DNA of 64,000 nt from positions 62,001 through 126,000 of the forward strand of contig VBWB01000016.1 of the NCBI GenBank assembly GCA_006218045.1. The letters are read 5' to 3'. Source of the stretch: Stygiobacter sp. (lineage in GTDB: Bacteria > Pseudomonadota > Alphaproteobacteria > Rhodospirillales > Magnetospirillaceae). The notes beneath the pieces were generated by a model. That model was not told where the DNA came from and did not search any database. It saw nothing but the letters and a program-made list of their open reading frames with translations. Positions 18,303 to 31,173 of this stretch are shown here, piece after piece. Within the stretch, counting starts at the first letter, position 1. Each line of letters opens with the position of its first letter. Position numbers and translations under genes: made by a program.

Positions 18303-18944
18303 ATGCCATATGCGATCCGCCTTCTGCTTGCCCTGCTGATCCTGGCCCCAGCCGTGGCCAGGGCGCAGGAAAGCGCAGCCCTGGCCGACGATTTCGACGA
18401 TTGGCAACATCGCGCCATGACCATCATCACCGCCAATGCCGATATCTCCGGCGATCCCCTGACCGCCACCATGATCGTCTGCGCCGGCACCGCCTGTAGC
18501 CACCAGGATCCCATCATCCTGAGCGATGGCGAGGCCGGTCTTCTGCGCGCCTTGTTTGCCGGCACCGATGACGCGGCGGCGGAACGCCAGCGTATCGGCC
18601 AGGCCATCGCCCAGATGGAAAACTTTACCGGCGGGCGCAACGGCACCTGGGCCGACGCCCCGGGCAACCGCCATGTGGATTGGGACGAGCCCGACCAGCT
18701 CGATTGCGTGTCCGAGGCGGTCAACACCCACAACACCCTGGATCGCCTGATCGGCGCCGGCTTGGTCGTCCATCACCGCCTGGGCGGTCTGGTCACCCGC
18801 TACACGCTGTTGCTGCAACATGTGGCGGTGACCATCATCGACGATCAGGGGCTTGAATTCGTGGTCGATTCCTGGGTCGGCGCCAATGGCGAACCGCCCG
18901 ATATCCTGCCTTATGACGAGTGGCGATTGCAGTGGGCGGTGTAA
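18303..18944 (+). CDS. Exported protein with possible transglutaminase-like Cys-His-Asp triad
   Basis: 213 aa with a clear Sec signal peptide (IRLLLALLILAPAVARAQE). The C-terminal half has QLDCVSEAVNT, then LLLQHVAVTIIDD, then EFVVDSWVGANGEPP. The order Cys, His, Asp with these spacings resembles the catalytic triad of transglutaminase/papain-fold enzymes. The enzyme assignment is inference; the export signal is direct. Last gene of the nad-cNMP-exported-protein run, ending before a hairpin at 19011. Confidence 0.6.
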   Translation: MPYAIRLLLALLILAPAVARAQESAALADDFDDWQHRAMTIITANADISGDPLTATMIVCAGTACSHQDPIILSDGEAGLLRALFAGTDDAAAERQRIGQAIAQMENFTGGRNGTWADAPGNRHVDWDEPDQLDCVSEAVNTHNTLDRLIGAGLVVHHRLGGLVTRYTLLLQHVAVTIIDDQGLEFVVDSWVGANGEPPDILPYDEWRLQWAV

Positions 18945-19010
18945 TGCCCCTTGATACGCACACATCCAAAGAGCATACTCGCCCCCGGACCATGGTAAAG
19001 AATCGTCCGT

Positions 19011-19047
19011 GAAAAATAGGCGCAGGGCCGCCCCAAGCCTATTTTTC
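19011..19047 (+). terminator. Hairpin, probable terminator after the nad gene run
   Basis: The arms GAAAAATAGGC (19011-19021) and GCCTATTTTTC (19037-19047) are perfect reverse complements around a GC-rich 15-nt loop. The T-run in the right arm makes it a plausible intrinsic terminator on the + strand. Confidence 0.55.
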
Positions 19048-19060
19048 TCAATTTAAATCA

Positions 19061-19088
19061 ACGGGGAAAAGCGAAGGACTTTTTCACG
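19061..19088. repeat. Short copy of a dispersed repeat
   Basis: Contains AAGCGAAGGACTTTT (19069-19083), the exact reverse complement of 57011-57025 in the composite repeat before the SUMF1-fold gene. Both copies begin CGGGGAAAAG. It lies just before the diguanylate cyclase start. Probably a REP-like or small palindromic element. Confidence 0.55.
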
Positions 19089-19109
19089 GGTAACTAAAGA
19101 GGGCACGCA

Positions 19110-19976
19110 ATGAAACCGGAAGAGGTCTTCGCCTCGCTGACGGCGTTTCAGCAGGGGCTGGCCGGGCATTTCGACTGGCTGCACCGCTGGTATCAGGCGG
19201 TGCTGAACCGCCAGGACGGCGTCAAGTTTCCCGATCCCGCCGCCTGCGCCTGTCCGTTCGATCAATGGCATAAAAGCGCCGGCGACACCCCCTTCGCCAC
19301 TTTTCCCGATTTCGCCCAATTGGCGGCGGAACATGACGAGGTCCACGACAAGGCGGCGCAATTGTCGGGCCGGGCCCAGGCCGGGCTGACGGTGACCACC
19401 TCGGATTACGAAACCCTGATGATGTCGGTGCTGGCTTTCGGCGCCACCGCCCAAGGCCTGGAACGCGAGGTGTGGAAGGCCCTGGCCACCGTCGATCCGC
19501 TGACCGGGCTGTCCAACCGCCAAAGCATGCGCACCCATCTGATGGGCGAACGCGACCGCGCCATCCGGCAAAAGCTGCCCCTGTCCCTGGCTTTGGCCGA
19601 CATCGACCATTTCAAGAAGATCAATGACGGCTTCGGCCATTCCCAGGGCGACAAGGTGCTGCGCGCCATCGCCGGCGTGCTCAAGGCCACCGTGCGCCCC
19701 TATGACGTGGTCTATCGCTATGGCGGCGAGGAATTCCTGTTGTGCTTGCCCGGCACCAACGCCGAGAACGGCGCCCTGGTGCTGGAACGCATCCGCGCCG
19801 CCATCGCCGCCCTGGAACTGACCGATGATCGCGGCACCCCCATTCCGGTCACCGCCACCTTCGGCATCGCCGAAATCAACGCCGACTTGTCGGTGGATGA
19901 CGCCATCGAACTGGCCGACCGGGCGCTTTATGACGGCAAGCTGGGCGGGCGCAACAAGGTGGTGATCACCGCCTGA
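19110..19976 (+). CDS. Diguanylate cyclase with N-terminal CZB (zinc-sensing) domain
   Basis: 288 aa. Residues ~15-95 have the Cys/His pattern of a chemoreceptor zinc-binding domain (WLHRWYQAVL, CPFDQWHKS, EHDEVHDKA), as in the E. coli zinc-inhibited cyclase DgcZ. The GGDEF domain is intact: DPLTGLSNRQSM, ADIDHFKKINDGFGHSQGD and the catalytic YRYGGEEFLL. It also carries the inhibitory RxxD site as RPYD five residues before the GG. It should make cyclic di-GMP and be inhibited by product and possibly by zinc. No signal peptide or membrane segment, so cytoplasmic. RBS AGAGGG precedes the ATG. Confidence 0.87.
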   Translation: MKPEEVFASLTAFQQGLAGHFDWLHRWYQAVLNRQDGVKFPDPAACACPFDQWHKSAGDTPFATFPDFAQLAAEHDEVHDKAAQLSGRAQAGLTVTTSDYETLMMSVLAFGATAQGLEREVWKALATVDPLTGLSNRQSMRTHLMGERDRAIRQKLPLSLALADIDHFKKINDGFGHSQGDKVLRAIAGVLKATVRPYDVVYRYGGEEFLLCLPGTNAENGALVLERIRAAIAALELTDDRGTPIPVTATFGIAEINADLSVDDAIELADRALYDGKLGGRNKVVITA

Positions 19977-20072
19977 GCAACGCGGGTTGGCCGCCATTGT
20001 GTCGCTTCGCGCACGTCTTCGACTCGAGGCGGCGGCCAAGCGGGCGGATGCCCGCGCCCGGCAAGGAACTTG

Positions 20073-20097
20073 CAACGGTCAATCTTATTGACCGTTG
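20073..20097. promoter_or_regulatory. Perfect 10-bp inverted repeat before the Sel1 gene
   Basis: CAACGGTCAA (20073-20082), 5-nt loop TCTTA, TTGACCGTTG (20088-20097). It lies 16 bases before the chosen ATG and has no T-run, so an operator or a translation-affecting hairpin is more likely than a terminator. Confidence 0.5.
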
Positions 20098-20113
20098 GTA
20101 CGAAGAGGGGCTG

Positions 20114-21367
20114 ATGGCACGCGAACCTGAAATCATCGCCGCCTATCGCAAGGCGGCGGAAGCCGGCGAGATGACGGCGCAATTCAGCCTGGGCGAGGCC
20201 TATCGCCTGGGACAGAAGGTCGCGCGCGACACCACCGAGGCCGTGCGCTGGCTGCACCGCGCCGCCGCCCAAGGCCACCCCCAGGCGGCCCGCACCTTGC
20301 AGCAGATGCAGGCCCAGGGCATGGACATCACCCCGCCCGCCGACACTCCCAATCCACGCCAGCGGCAAAGCCTGGACGATCTGCTCGACAGCCTGAAGCC
20401 GGCTTCGGGGCCGGAAGGCGATGGCGGCATGGATGCGCCGCTGATCGCCCCCGAGGCCGACAGCGATCCGCTGGACCTGGAGAGCGGCGGCCCGATCGAC
20501 GTGGACGCCCTGAAGCGGGCCGACAGCCCCGCCGCCTGGGTCGCCCTGGGCAATGCCTATCGCCAAGGCCTGGGCGTCGAGATGGACGAGGTCGAGGCGG
20601 TGTCGTGGTACGCCAGGGCGGCCCAGGCCAATGACCCGCATGGCCAATACGCGCTGGCCATCATGTACGATCAGGGCCTGGGCGTGCGCACCAACGATGG
20701 CGAAGCCCTGCGCTGGTATCTGGCCGCCGCCAAGGCCGGCGACGCCCAGGCCCAGTACAATCTGGCCAACATGATCCGGGCCGGACGCGGCTGCCCCGCC
20801 GATTCCAAGGTGGCCGAGCAATGGTACAAGAAGGCCGCCGCCCAGGGCGAGGCCGCCGCCCTGTTCAGCCTGGGGGCTTTGTACGAGGCCGGCCAGGGCG
20901 TCGATGCCGACCCGATCAAGGCCGAGGATTTCTATCGTCAGGCCGCCGCCCTGGGGGTGGCCGAGGCGCAGTTCAACCTGGGCAATCTGCTGCGCGGGCG
21001 CGATCTGGACGCCGCCCTGGATTTCTATACCCAGGCGTCGGAACAGGGGCTGCGCCAAGCCCAGCTCAATCTGGGACTGCTGCTGCAAGACAGCGACGCG
21101 ACATCGGCGGCCTATTGGCTGCGCCGCGCCGCCAAGGCCGGCGACACCGTGGCCATGCTCAACCTGGCCGCCCTGCTGATCACCGGTCGCGGCGTCGGCA
21201 AGGACGAGGCCGAGGCCTATCTGTGGCTGGAACAGGCCCGCCGCCTGGGCCGTGGCACTGTCGCCGACATCGCCGGCAAGGGCGTGACAGCCCTGGCCAA
21301 GGTCATGGGCGAAGACGGCATCGCCGCCGCCCGCCGCCGCGCCCCCTTGCTTGGCCTGGGGGGCTAA
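20114..21367 (+). CDS. Sel1-like repeat (TPR-type) protein
   Basis: 417 aa with about eight Sel1 repeats of the form AxYxxGxGVxxDxxxAxxWYxxAAxxG, for example YRQGLGVEMDEVEAVSWYAR and YDQGLGVRTNDGEALRWYL. A charged, Pro-rich linker near residues 75-130 splits the first two repeats from the rest. ATG 20114 is chosen for its GAGGGG site; the frame is open to 19997 but crosses a perfect hairpin. No signal peptide, so probably a cytoplasmic scaffold. Four bases from the next gene, hence likely the same transcript. Confidence 0.82.
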   Translation: MAREPEIIAAYRKAAEAGEMTAQFSLGEAYRLGQKVARDTTEAVRWLHRAAAQGHPQAARTLQQMQAQGMDITPPADTPNPRQRQSLDDLLDSLKPASGPEGDGGMDAPLIAPEADSDPLDLESGGPIDVDALKRADSPAAWVALGNAYRQGLGVEMDEVEAVSWYARAAQANDPHGQYALAIMYDQGLGVRTNDGEALRWYLAAAKAGDAQAQYNLANMIRAGRGCPADSKVAEQWYKKAAAQGEAAALFSLGALYEAGQGVDADPIKAEDFYRQAAALGVAEAQFNLGNLLRGRDLDAALDFYTQASEQGLRQAQLNLGLLLQDSDATSAAYWLRRAAKAGDTVAMLNLAALLITGRGVGKDEAEAYLWLEQARRLGRGTVADIAGKGVTALAKVMGEDGIAAARRRAPLLGLGG

Positions 21368-21370
21368 GGC

Positions 21371-23065
21371 ATGGCCAGCCCCAACGTATCCTTTGAAATC
21401 CAGGTCATGGCCGACAAGCATTGGGTGGTCGCCCAATTCGCCGATGACGAGGAGAAGGCCAAGGCCTTCGCCGACAATCTGCTGCAAAAGGGCAATCATG
21501 CGGCGGTGCGGGTGGTGCGCGACTTCCGCCGCCTGGACGGGTTGCACAGCGAAACGGTGATCCTGGAAAAGACGACGACGGTCAAGGCGGGCGCCGCCGA
21601 CGTGTCGCTGTCACCCATCACCGACGCCCCCATCTGCAGCCACTTGGCCGATTTCTATGGGCCAGCGGCGCGGCTGACCATGGGGCGGCTGGTGCGCCGA
21701 TACCTGGATGAGGTGGTGGTCACCCCCACCGAGATGCTGCATTCCGCCGCCGAGATGAAACGCTTCGCCGACAAGGGCGCCTTGCTGTTTTCCGCCATCG
21801 ACCGGGTCTCCACCTTGCAGGCGGGACTGAGCGGCGAGGATGCCAGGACCCGGCGCGATTTTCTGTCCAAGAGTTGGGACGACATGGTGGCGCGCGGTCG
21901 CAAATTCGCCGCCCGCAAGGCCAAGGCGCCGAAGAGTGTCGCCGACATCCTGGCCGAGGTGGAAAAAGGCGGCGAGGAACACCCCTATCTGTGCCTGTCG
22001 ATGATGAGCCTGGGCCTGCTGGAGACGCGGTCGTGGCTGGGCAAGCTGGATCTCCTCAGCAAATGGGCGGCGGAATCCGCCGGCTCGCCGCTCATGCCCA
22101 TGATCGACGGCGTGGTCGCCGACATCGTGGTGTCGGCCCAGATGATCCAGGATCTGCTGGGCTTTCAGTCCAATCTGGGCGCGGCGCTGACCCAGTTGTG
22201 CAATCTGGCCGAGGGCAAGGCCGAACCGGCCAAGTTCGCCCCCGAGATTTTCACCACCCTCAACGCCATGTTCGCCGCCGGCACGTTGCCCCAGTCGAAA
22301 GAGGTTCTGCTGGGGCGCGTCATCCGCGAGTTGGGCGGCGGCAACCCGTTGTCGCGCAACGAACCCAGCCAGGAATTCGAGGTGTGCTGCAAGGTCATGC
22401 ATCGGGTGGTCAGCCACAAGGGCGTGCTGGGCGGCGGCGCCATGGCCGAGGCCATCTTGCACCGCATCACCCGCATCCATGCCCATCTGGGCACGGTGAC
22501 CGCGTCGCAGGCCATCGACCTGACCCTGTCGGCCCTGTCCGATCATGCGCTGGGCATCCAGTACCTGCTGGCCCTGGCCTCGTCGCCCCTGGGCCAGGGC
22601 ATGGGGGCGGGGCTGACCGACCTGATCATCGCCAAGGTGCGCGGCGCCGACCACATCAACAAATGGGTGCCGGTGCGCCAGCCGCCGCCGGAACGCATGA
22701 TCGCCCTGGCGGTACTCAACCGCACCATCCTGGCCTCGACCGTGTTCGCGGACGAAGCCCGCGACGGCCTGGGCCGGCACGTGGACGAGGTGCTGGCCCG
22801 CTACCTGCTGGACGAGGAAGTGATCGAGAAGATCGACAAGCCCGACGACCCCCTGGCCCTGCGCGCCATCCGCCTGATCAAGTTCTGCGGTTCCGGTGTC
22901 CTGATCGAGGGGAAATCGCTGGAGCTGGCCCGTTCACGCGTGATCGAGCATCTGCGCCAACCGCAATTCGAGGAGAAGTTCCTGGCCAGCGTGCCCGAAC
23001 CGGGCAAGGGCGAGCAACACCTGCGAGAATTCCACCGACTTTTGCTGCAAACCGGCTTCCGCTAG
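21371..23065 (+). CDS. Large protein of unknown function
   Basis: 564 aa, not recognised. It is predicted mostly helical, without membrane segments or signal peptide. The N-terminal ~60 residues (FEIQVMADKHWVVAQFADD) look like a small separate domain of the sort found in alphaproteobacterial hypothetical proteins. The rest has no nucleotide-binding or catalytic motif that I can identify. It starts 3 nt after the Sel1-repeat gene, so the two probably act together. Confidence 0.75.
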   Translation: MASPNVSFEIQVMADKHWVVAQFADDEEKAKAFADNLLQKGNHAAVRVVRDFRRLDGLHSETVILEKTTTVKAGAADVSLSPITDAPICSHLADFYGPAARLTMGRLVRRYLDEVVVTPTEMLHSAAEMKRFADKGALLFSAIDRVSTLQAGLSGEDARTRRDFLSKSWDDMVARGRKFAARKAKAPKSVADILAEVEKGGEEHPYLCLSMMSLGLLETRSWLGKLDLLSKWAAESAGSPLMPMIDGVVADIVVSAQMIQDLLGFQSNLGAALTQLCNLAEGKAEPAKFAPEIFTTLNAMFAAGTLPQSKEVLLGRVIRELGGGNPLSRNEPSQEFEVCCKVMHRVVSHKGVLGGGAMAEAILHRITRIHAHLGTVTASQAIDLTLSALSDHALGIQYLLALASSPLGQGMGAGLTDLIIAKVRGADHINKWVPVRQPPPERMIALAVLNRTILASTVFADEARDGLGRHVDEVLARYLLDEEVIEKIDKPDDPLALRAIRLIKFCGSGVLIEGKSLELARSRVIEHLRQPQFEEKFLASVPEPGKGEQHLREFHRLLLQTGFR

Positions 23066-23169
23066 GGGTTGGGCGCATTTCTCCCATTGACGGGACTGTG
23101 GGGCTCTGGCATTGGGGTGTTCACACGGATGGGTCCGAAATTCAAAATCTTACAGGGGAACGACTACCC

Positions 23170-23448
23170 ATGAACAAGGCTGATCTGGTTTCGCGCGTTG
23201 CCGAGCTTTCCGGTCTGACCAAGGCTGATTCGGAAAAGGCCGTCGACGGCGTGTTCGAGGCGATCACTGCGGCCCTGAAGGGCGGTGATGAAGTGCGTCT
23301 GGTTGGTTTCGGCAGCTTCTCGGTCGCTTCCCGCGCCGCTTCCGAAGGCCGCAATCCCCGCACCGGCGAAAAGATTCAAATCCCGGCCTCCAAGCAGCCG
23401 AAGTTCTCGGCCGGCAAGGGTCTGAAGGAAGCCGTCAACGGCAAGTAA
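23170..23448 (+). CDS. hupB: DNA-binding protein HU
   Basis: 92 aa, standard HU length. MNKADLVSRVAELSGLTKAD, the arm region VGFGSFSVASRAA and GRNPRTGEKIQIPASKQPKF identify the HU/IHF family, with the HU and not the IHF arm. A nucleoid protein expected to be highly expressed. It has its own leader with AGGGGAA before the ATG and a strong terminator at 23472. Confidence 0.95.
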   Translation: MNKADLVSRVAELSGLTKADSEKAVDGVFEAITAALKGGDEVRLVGFGSFSVASRAASEGRNPRTGEKIQIPASKQPKFSAGKGLKEAVNGK

Positions 23449-23471
23449 GATCGGGTTTTCCCCGGTCTTCA

Positions 23472-23500
23472 CCCCCTGGCCGCAAGGCCAGGGGGTTTTT
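23472..23500 (+). terminator. Intrinsic terminator of the HU gene
   Basis: Perfect stem CCCCCTGGCC / GGCCAGGGGG with a GCAA tetraloop, followed directly by TTTTT. It begins 23 bases after the hupB stop. Confidence 0.92.
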
Positions 23501-23619
23501 CGTTGGCATCGGAGCGCCTTGCTCCACCCGAGCCCCGCCTGTATCCTCGCTTGACCACGAATGCCGCGCAACACCACCGCCTCTCGCGGCCATACGGGTT
23601 GCCACGCTCTGGAGGGGCG

Positions 23620-24699
23620 ATGAGCGCAGAGGACAGCTTCGCCCAACCGCAATTCGCCCTGCCCCAGGCGGCAAAGGAAGCGCGGCTGCACCACGGACTC
23701 GCCGAAGCGATCCGCCACCATTGCGCCGGATGCCCGCCTTATGCCGCCCTGGTACACGCCCTTTATCCGCATTGGCAGGCCAGTGCCCGATTGACCGACC
23801 TGCCCATGGTGCCGGCCAGCCTGTTCAAGTCCATGACGCTGACCACACAGACCGGACACCCGGTGGTGACCACGCTGACCTCCAGCGGCACCTCGGGCCG
23901 GGCGGTCAGCCGGATCAGCGTCGACGCCGAGACCGCCGACCGCCAGGCAAAGGCCATGAGCGCCGCCTTGCAGCCGGTGCTGGGCCGCCAGCGCCTGCCC
24001 ATGCTGATCCTCGACAGCCAGACCGTACTGGGCGGCGGCGGCATCAATGCCCGCGCCGCCGGCATCTTGGGGTTGATGCGGTTCGGGCGTGATCACGTCT
24101 TCGCCCTGAACGCGGCGATGGAATGCGACAGCGCCGCCATCGACGGCTTTCTGTCCCGTCATGGTCGGGCGCCGTTTCTGATGTTCGGCTTCACCTTCAT
24201 GGTCTGGGCCCACTTCTTCGCGGCCATCCGTGATCAAGGCCTGGACCTGTCACAAGGCATCCTGGTCCATGGCGGCGGCTGGAAGGCCATGACCGACCGC
24301 AGCGTCGATAATGCGGTGTTTCGCGCCGCCTTCCAGGCGGCCACCGGTTTGCGCCGCATCCATGATTTCTACGGCATGGCCGAGCAGATGGGCACCTTGT
24401 TCGTCGAGGGCGATGACGGCCTGCTCTATGCCCCCGACTTCGCCGACGTCATCATCCGCGACCCCGTCACCCTGGCGCCGCTGCCGGTGGGCGAAACCGG
24501 GGTGATCCAGGTGTTGAGCCTGGTGCCGCGCAGCTATCCCGGCAATTCGGTACTGACCGAGGATCTGGGGCGTGTCGTCCATGTGGATCAGCCGGTATCG
24601 GCGGGACGGCTGGGCAAGGCGTTCCGAGTACTGGGCCGGGTTCCCCAAGCCGAAATCCGCGGTTGCGGCGACACTTTCGCACAAGGGATAAGGGCATGA
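23620..24699 (+). CDS. LuxE-like acyl-protein synthetase
   Basis: 359 aa, adenylate-forming fold of the LuxE type. It has the AMP loop TLTSSGTSGRAVSR, DFYGMAEQMGTLF, and near the C-terminus AEIRGCGDTFAQG. In Vibrio LuxE a Cys in the same RGC context carries the acyl group. ATG 23620 follows GGAGGGG. Overlaps the LuxC-like gene by 4 nt. The expected chemistry is activation of an acyl chain for reduction by the partner; the substrate is unknown. No luxAB or luxD is present. Confidence 0.85.
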   Translation: MSAEDSFAQPQFALPQAAKEARLHHGLAEAIRHHCAGCPPYAALVHALYPHWQASARLTDLPMVPASLFKSMTLTTQTGHPVVTTLTSSGTSGRAVSRISVDAETADRQAKAMSAALQPVLGRQRLPMLILDSQTVLGGGGINARAAGILGLMRFGRDHVFALNAAMECDSAAIDGFLSRHGRAPFLMFGFTFMVWAHFFAAIRDQGLDLSQGILVHGGGWKAMTDRSVDNAVFRAAFQAATGLRRIHDFYGMAEQMGTLFVEGDDGLLYAPDFADVIIRDPVTLAPLPVGETGVIQVLSLVPRSYPGNSVLTEDLGRVVHVDQPVSAGRLGKAFRVLGRVPQAEIRGCGDTFAQGIRA

Positions 24700-25922
24700 T
24701 CCGGGGCATCGGACCATCGGGCAGCATTGCCGACATCACGGCCGCTATCGCCGCCATCGCCGCCGCCGACAATCCGGGGCTTCCTTTCGCCGCCGAGGCG
24801 GTGGCGGCCCTGGTCGCGCTTTCCGACCGCCTGCTGGCGGCCCGGGGTTCCCGCCATTTTCCCGAACTGGCCGCCTTGGGCTTCTGGCTGCGCCGCGCCC
24901 CTCTGAACACCCTGGCCGCCGAATTCGCCCGCACCCGCCCCGCCCAGACCATGGCGGTGCCCCGCGGGCTGGTCCTGCATATTCCACCGGCCAATGTGGA
25001 TGTGATGATGGCCTATCCGTGGGCGCTGTCGCTGCTGGCCGGCAATCGCAACGTCATCCGCGTCTCGTCCAGGATCGGCGCCGCCGGCCTGGAACTGCTT
25101 GACGCCATGGCGGCGATCCTGGCGGAAAGCCCGGTGCTCGCGGCCCGCAATTTGTTCGTCACCTGGCCGCGCGACCAGCCCCGGGCCCTGGCCGAGTTGT
25201 CGGCCCTGGCCGATTTCCGTCTGGTCTGGGGCGGCGATGCCACCATCGCCCGAATCCGCGCGGTGCCCTTGCCGCCGCACGCCGGTGAACTGTGCTTCGC
25301 CGATCGCGCCTCGCTGTGCGCCCTGGCGGCGGAGGCCGTCAACCAAGCCGACGCGGCCGATCTGCACCACTTGGCCGAGCGCTTCGCCGCCGACATCACC
25401 ACCTTCGGCCAGGCCGCCTGTTCATCGCCGCGCCTGCTGATCTGGGTCGGCGACGACGATGCCTGCGAACAAGCACAAATGCGTCTGATCAGCGCCCTCG
25501 ACCGCCTGCCCGCCAGCGCGCCGCTGGCCCCCGCCAGCGCCCTGGGTCGCAATGCCTATGTCCACCGTGCCGCCGCCGAAGGCTTGGTCACCCGCCCGAT
25601 CACCCCCGCCGGCCCCATCCTGTTCGCCCATGCCCCCAAGCCGGTGGACGGCCAGCAATGGGGCCATTGCTTCGGCGGTCTGGTCCATGTGGCCCGGGTA
25701 CCGGGCCTAGCCGCCTTGGCCCCCTTCATCCAGCGGCGCCACCAGACCCTGTGCCATTTCGGCTTCGATCACGCCGAGCTTGCCGCCCTGGTCGCCCAAT
25801 TGCGCGGGGCCGGCCTGGATCGGCTGGTGCCGGTCGGCATGGCGCTGCGCTTCAGCCATCTTTGGGACGGGGTCGACCTGCTGGAGAGGCTGAGCAAATC
25901 CGTGCATCTGCTCCCCCCCTAG
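24696..25922 (+). CDS. LuxC-like acyl-CoA/acyl-protein reductase
   Basis: About 408 aa, aldehyde-dehydrogenase fold of the LuxC family. LHIPPANVDVMMAYPWALSLLAGN is the start of the cofactor domain (core motif PPANVDVMM), and TFGQAACSSPRLLIWVG holds the catalytic Cys. It would reduce the acyl group passed from the LuxE-like partner to an aldehyde with NADPH. Start ATG 24696 overlaps the luxE-like stop. Such pairs occur in non-luminous bacteria, where the aldehyde or alcohol product is mostly undefined. Confidence 0.85.
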   Translation: MIRGIGPSGSIADITAAIAAIAAADNPGLPFAAEAVAALVALSDRLLAARGSRHFPELAALGFWLRRAPLNTLAAEFARTRPAQTMAVPRGLVLHIPPANVDVMMAYPWALSLLAGNRNVIRVSSRIGAAGLELLDAMAAILAESPVLAARNLFVTWPRDQPRALAELSALADFRLVWGGDATIARIRAVPLPPHAGELCFADRASLCALAAEAVNQADAADLHHLAERFAADITTFGQAACSSPRLLIWVGDDDACEQAQMRLISALDRLPASAPLAPASALGRNAYVHRAAAEGLVTRPITPAGPILFAHAPKPVDGQQWGHCFGGLVHVARVPGLAALAPFIQRRHQTLCHFGFDHAELAALVAQLRGAGLDRLVPVGMALRFSHLWDGVDLLERLSKSVHLLPP

Positions 25923-26001
25923 GGACGGGTCGCCAATTTTTCCCGCAAGCGCGCATCCTGTGGCATAAGGGGCGAAACACGCCACGGGAACCCGGTCACA
26001 C

Positions 26002-27624
<1,623 letters not shown>

Positions 27625-27650
27625 TACCATAGCCCGCTGATCGTGGCCGA

Positions 27651-28739
27651 TCAGGGGCTGGTGCCCACCAGCCCGCCTTTGCGGTCGAACACCAACACGT
27701 TCGGTCGGACCGGGGCACCGTCCAGCACGCGCCAAGCGACCTTGGCCGCCTCGGCGGCGATGGCGTCACCCAGCGGCAGCCCGGCCGCTTGCGCCAGTTC
27801 CAGCACCTCCAGGGCGGTATTGGCCGCTTCGGCACGGGTCACCAGTTCCGCCCCCGCCCCCAGGGCGCGCAGGTGACCGGCCAGCCAAGCCAAATCCACC
27901 TGCGAGCGCTTGGAATGCAGATCCATCGCCCCCGTCGCCAGCTTGGACAGCTTGGCGAAGCCGCCGGCGATGGTGACGCGGTCAACCGGGTGGCGGCGCA
28001 GATATTTCAGCATGCCGCCGACGAAATCCCCCATATCGATCACCGCTTCCAGCGGCAGGCCGGTCAAGGCCAGCCCCGCCTTTTCCGAGGTGCTGCCGGC
28101 ACAGGCCAGCACGTGGGTCAGTCCGGTGGCACGGGCCACATCGATGCCGCGCTGGATGGAATGAATCCAGGCCGAGCAGGAATAGGGCACCACCACCCCG
28201 GTGGTCCCCAGGATGGAGATACCGCCCAGGATGCCCAGGCGCGGATTCCAGGTGGCCAGGGCCAGCTTGTCGCCGCCCGGCACGGAAATCTCGATCTCGA
28301 TGTCGGCGGGTTGCCCCAGGCCATTGGTGATCTCCACCACCTCGGCGCTCATCAGTCGGCGCGGTACCGGGTTGATGGCCGGCTCTCCCGGCGCCAGCGG
28401 CAAACCCGGCTTGGTCACCGTGCCGACGCCGAACCCGGCACGGAAGACGATGCCGCTGCCCGGTCCTCCCCGGCGCAGGGTGGCGATGATGGTGGCGCCG
28501 TGGGTGACGTCGGGATCGTCGCCGGCATCCTTGACCACCCCGGCCCGGGCCCAGCCGTTGCCCTGCTCCGCCAGGGCCAGGGCAAAATCGGGCGTCTCGC
28601 CGCGCGGCAGGGTGATCCTGACCCGATCGGGAAATGCCTGACCGAACAGGGCCAGGCAAGCGGCCTTGGCGGCGGCGGTGGCACAAGCACCGGTGGTCCA
28701 GCCGGAACGCAGGTTTTTGCCCTCGTCAACCTTGCTCAT
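27651..28739 (-). CDS. cbiD: Cobalt-precorrin-5B C1-methyltransferase
   Basis: 362 aa. Begins NLRSGWTTGACATAAAKAA, the CbiD signature; later GLTHVLACAGSTSEKAG and VTIAGGFAKLSKLATGAMDLH. Methylates C1 in the oxygen-independent corrin pathway. ATG 28739 is preferred (GGAAGG before it) over GTG 28751. It is the only cobalamin gene in the window and has no recognisable cobalamin riboswitch in the 155 bp before it. Confidence 0.93.
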   Translation of the reverse strand: MSKVDEGKNLRSGWTTGACATAAAKAACLALFGQAFPDRVRITLPRGETPDFALALAEQGNGWARAGVVKDAGDDPDVTHGATIIATLRRGGPGSGIVFRAGFGVGTVTKPGLPLAPGEPAINPVPRRLMSAEVVEITNGLGQPADIEIEISVPGGDKLALATWNPRLGILGGISILGTTGVVVPYSCSAWIHSIQRGIDVARATGLTHVLACAGSTSEKAGLALTGLPLEAVIDMGDFVGGMLKYLRRHPVDRVTIAGGFAKLSKLATGAMDLHSKRSQVDLAWLAGHLRALGAGAELVTRAEAANTALEVLELAQAAGLPLGDAIAAEAAKVAWRVLDGAPVRPNVLVFDRKGGLVGTSP

Positions 28740-28796
28740 CGCACCTTCCACGGATCCCTTCCTTACGCAAAATTTTCCTCGGAACGAGAGACCTAG

Positions 28797-31070
<2,274 letters not shown>

Positions 31071-31173
31071 GCCGATGCGGATGGTCCGGGCCGTCCGCGA
31101 TGATGGCCCGGCAGCGAAGGCGGCTAAATTTTCCGCTGGTCATCCGATGGGCGAGGGCGGTGCCCGGACGTGC

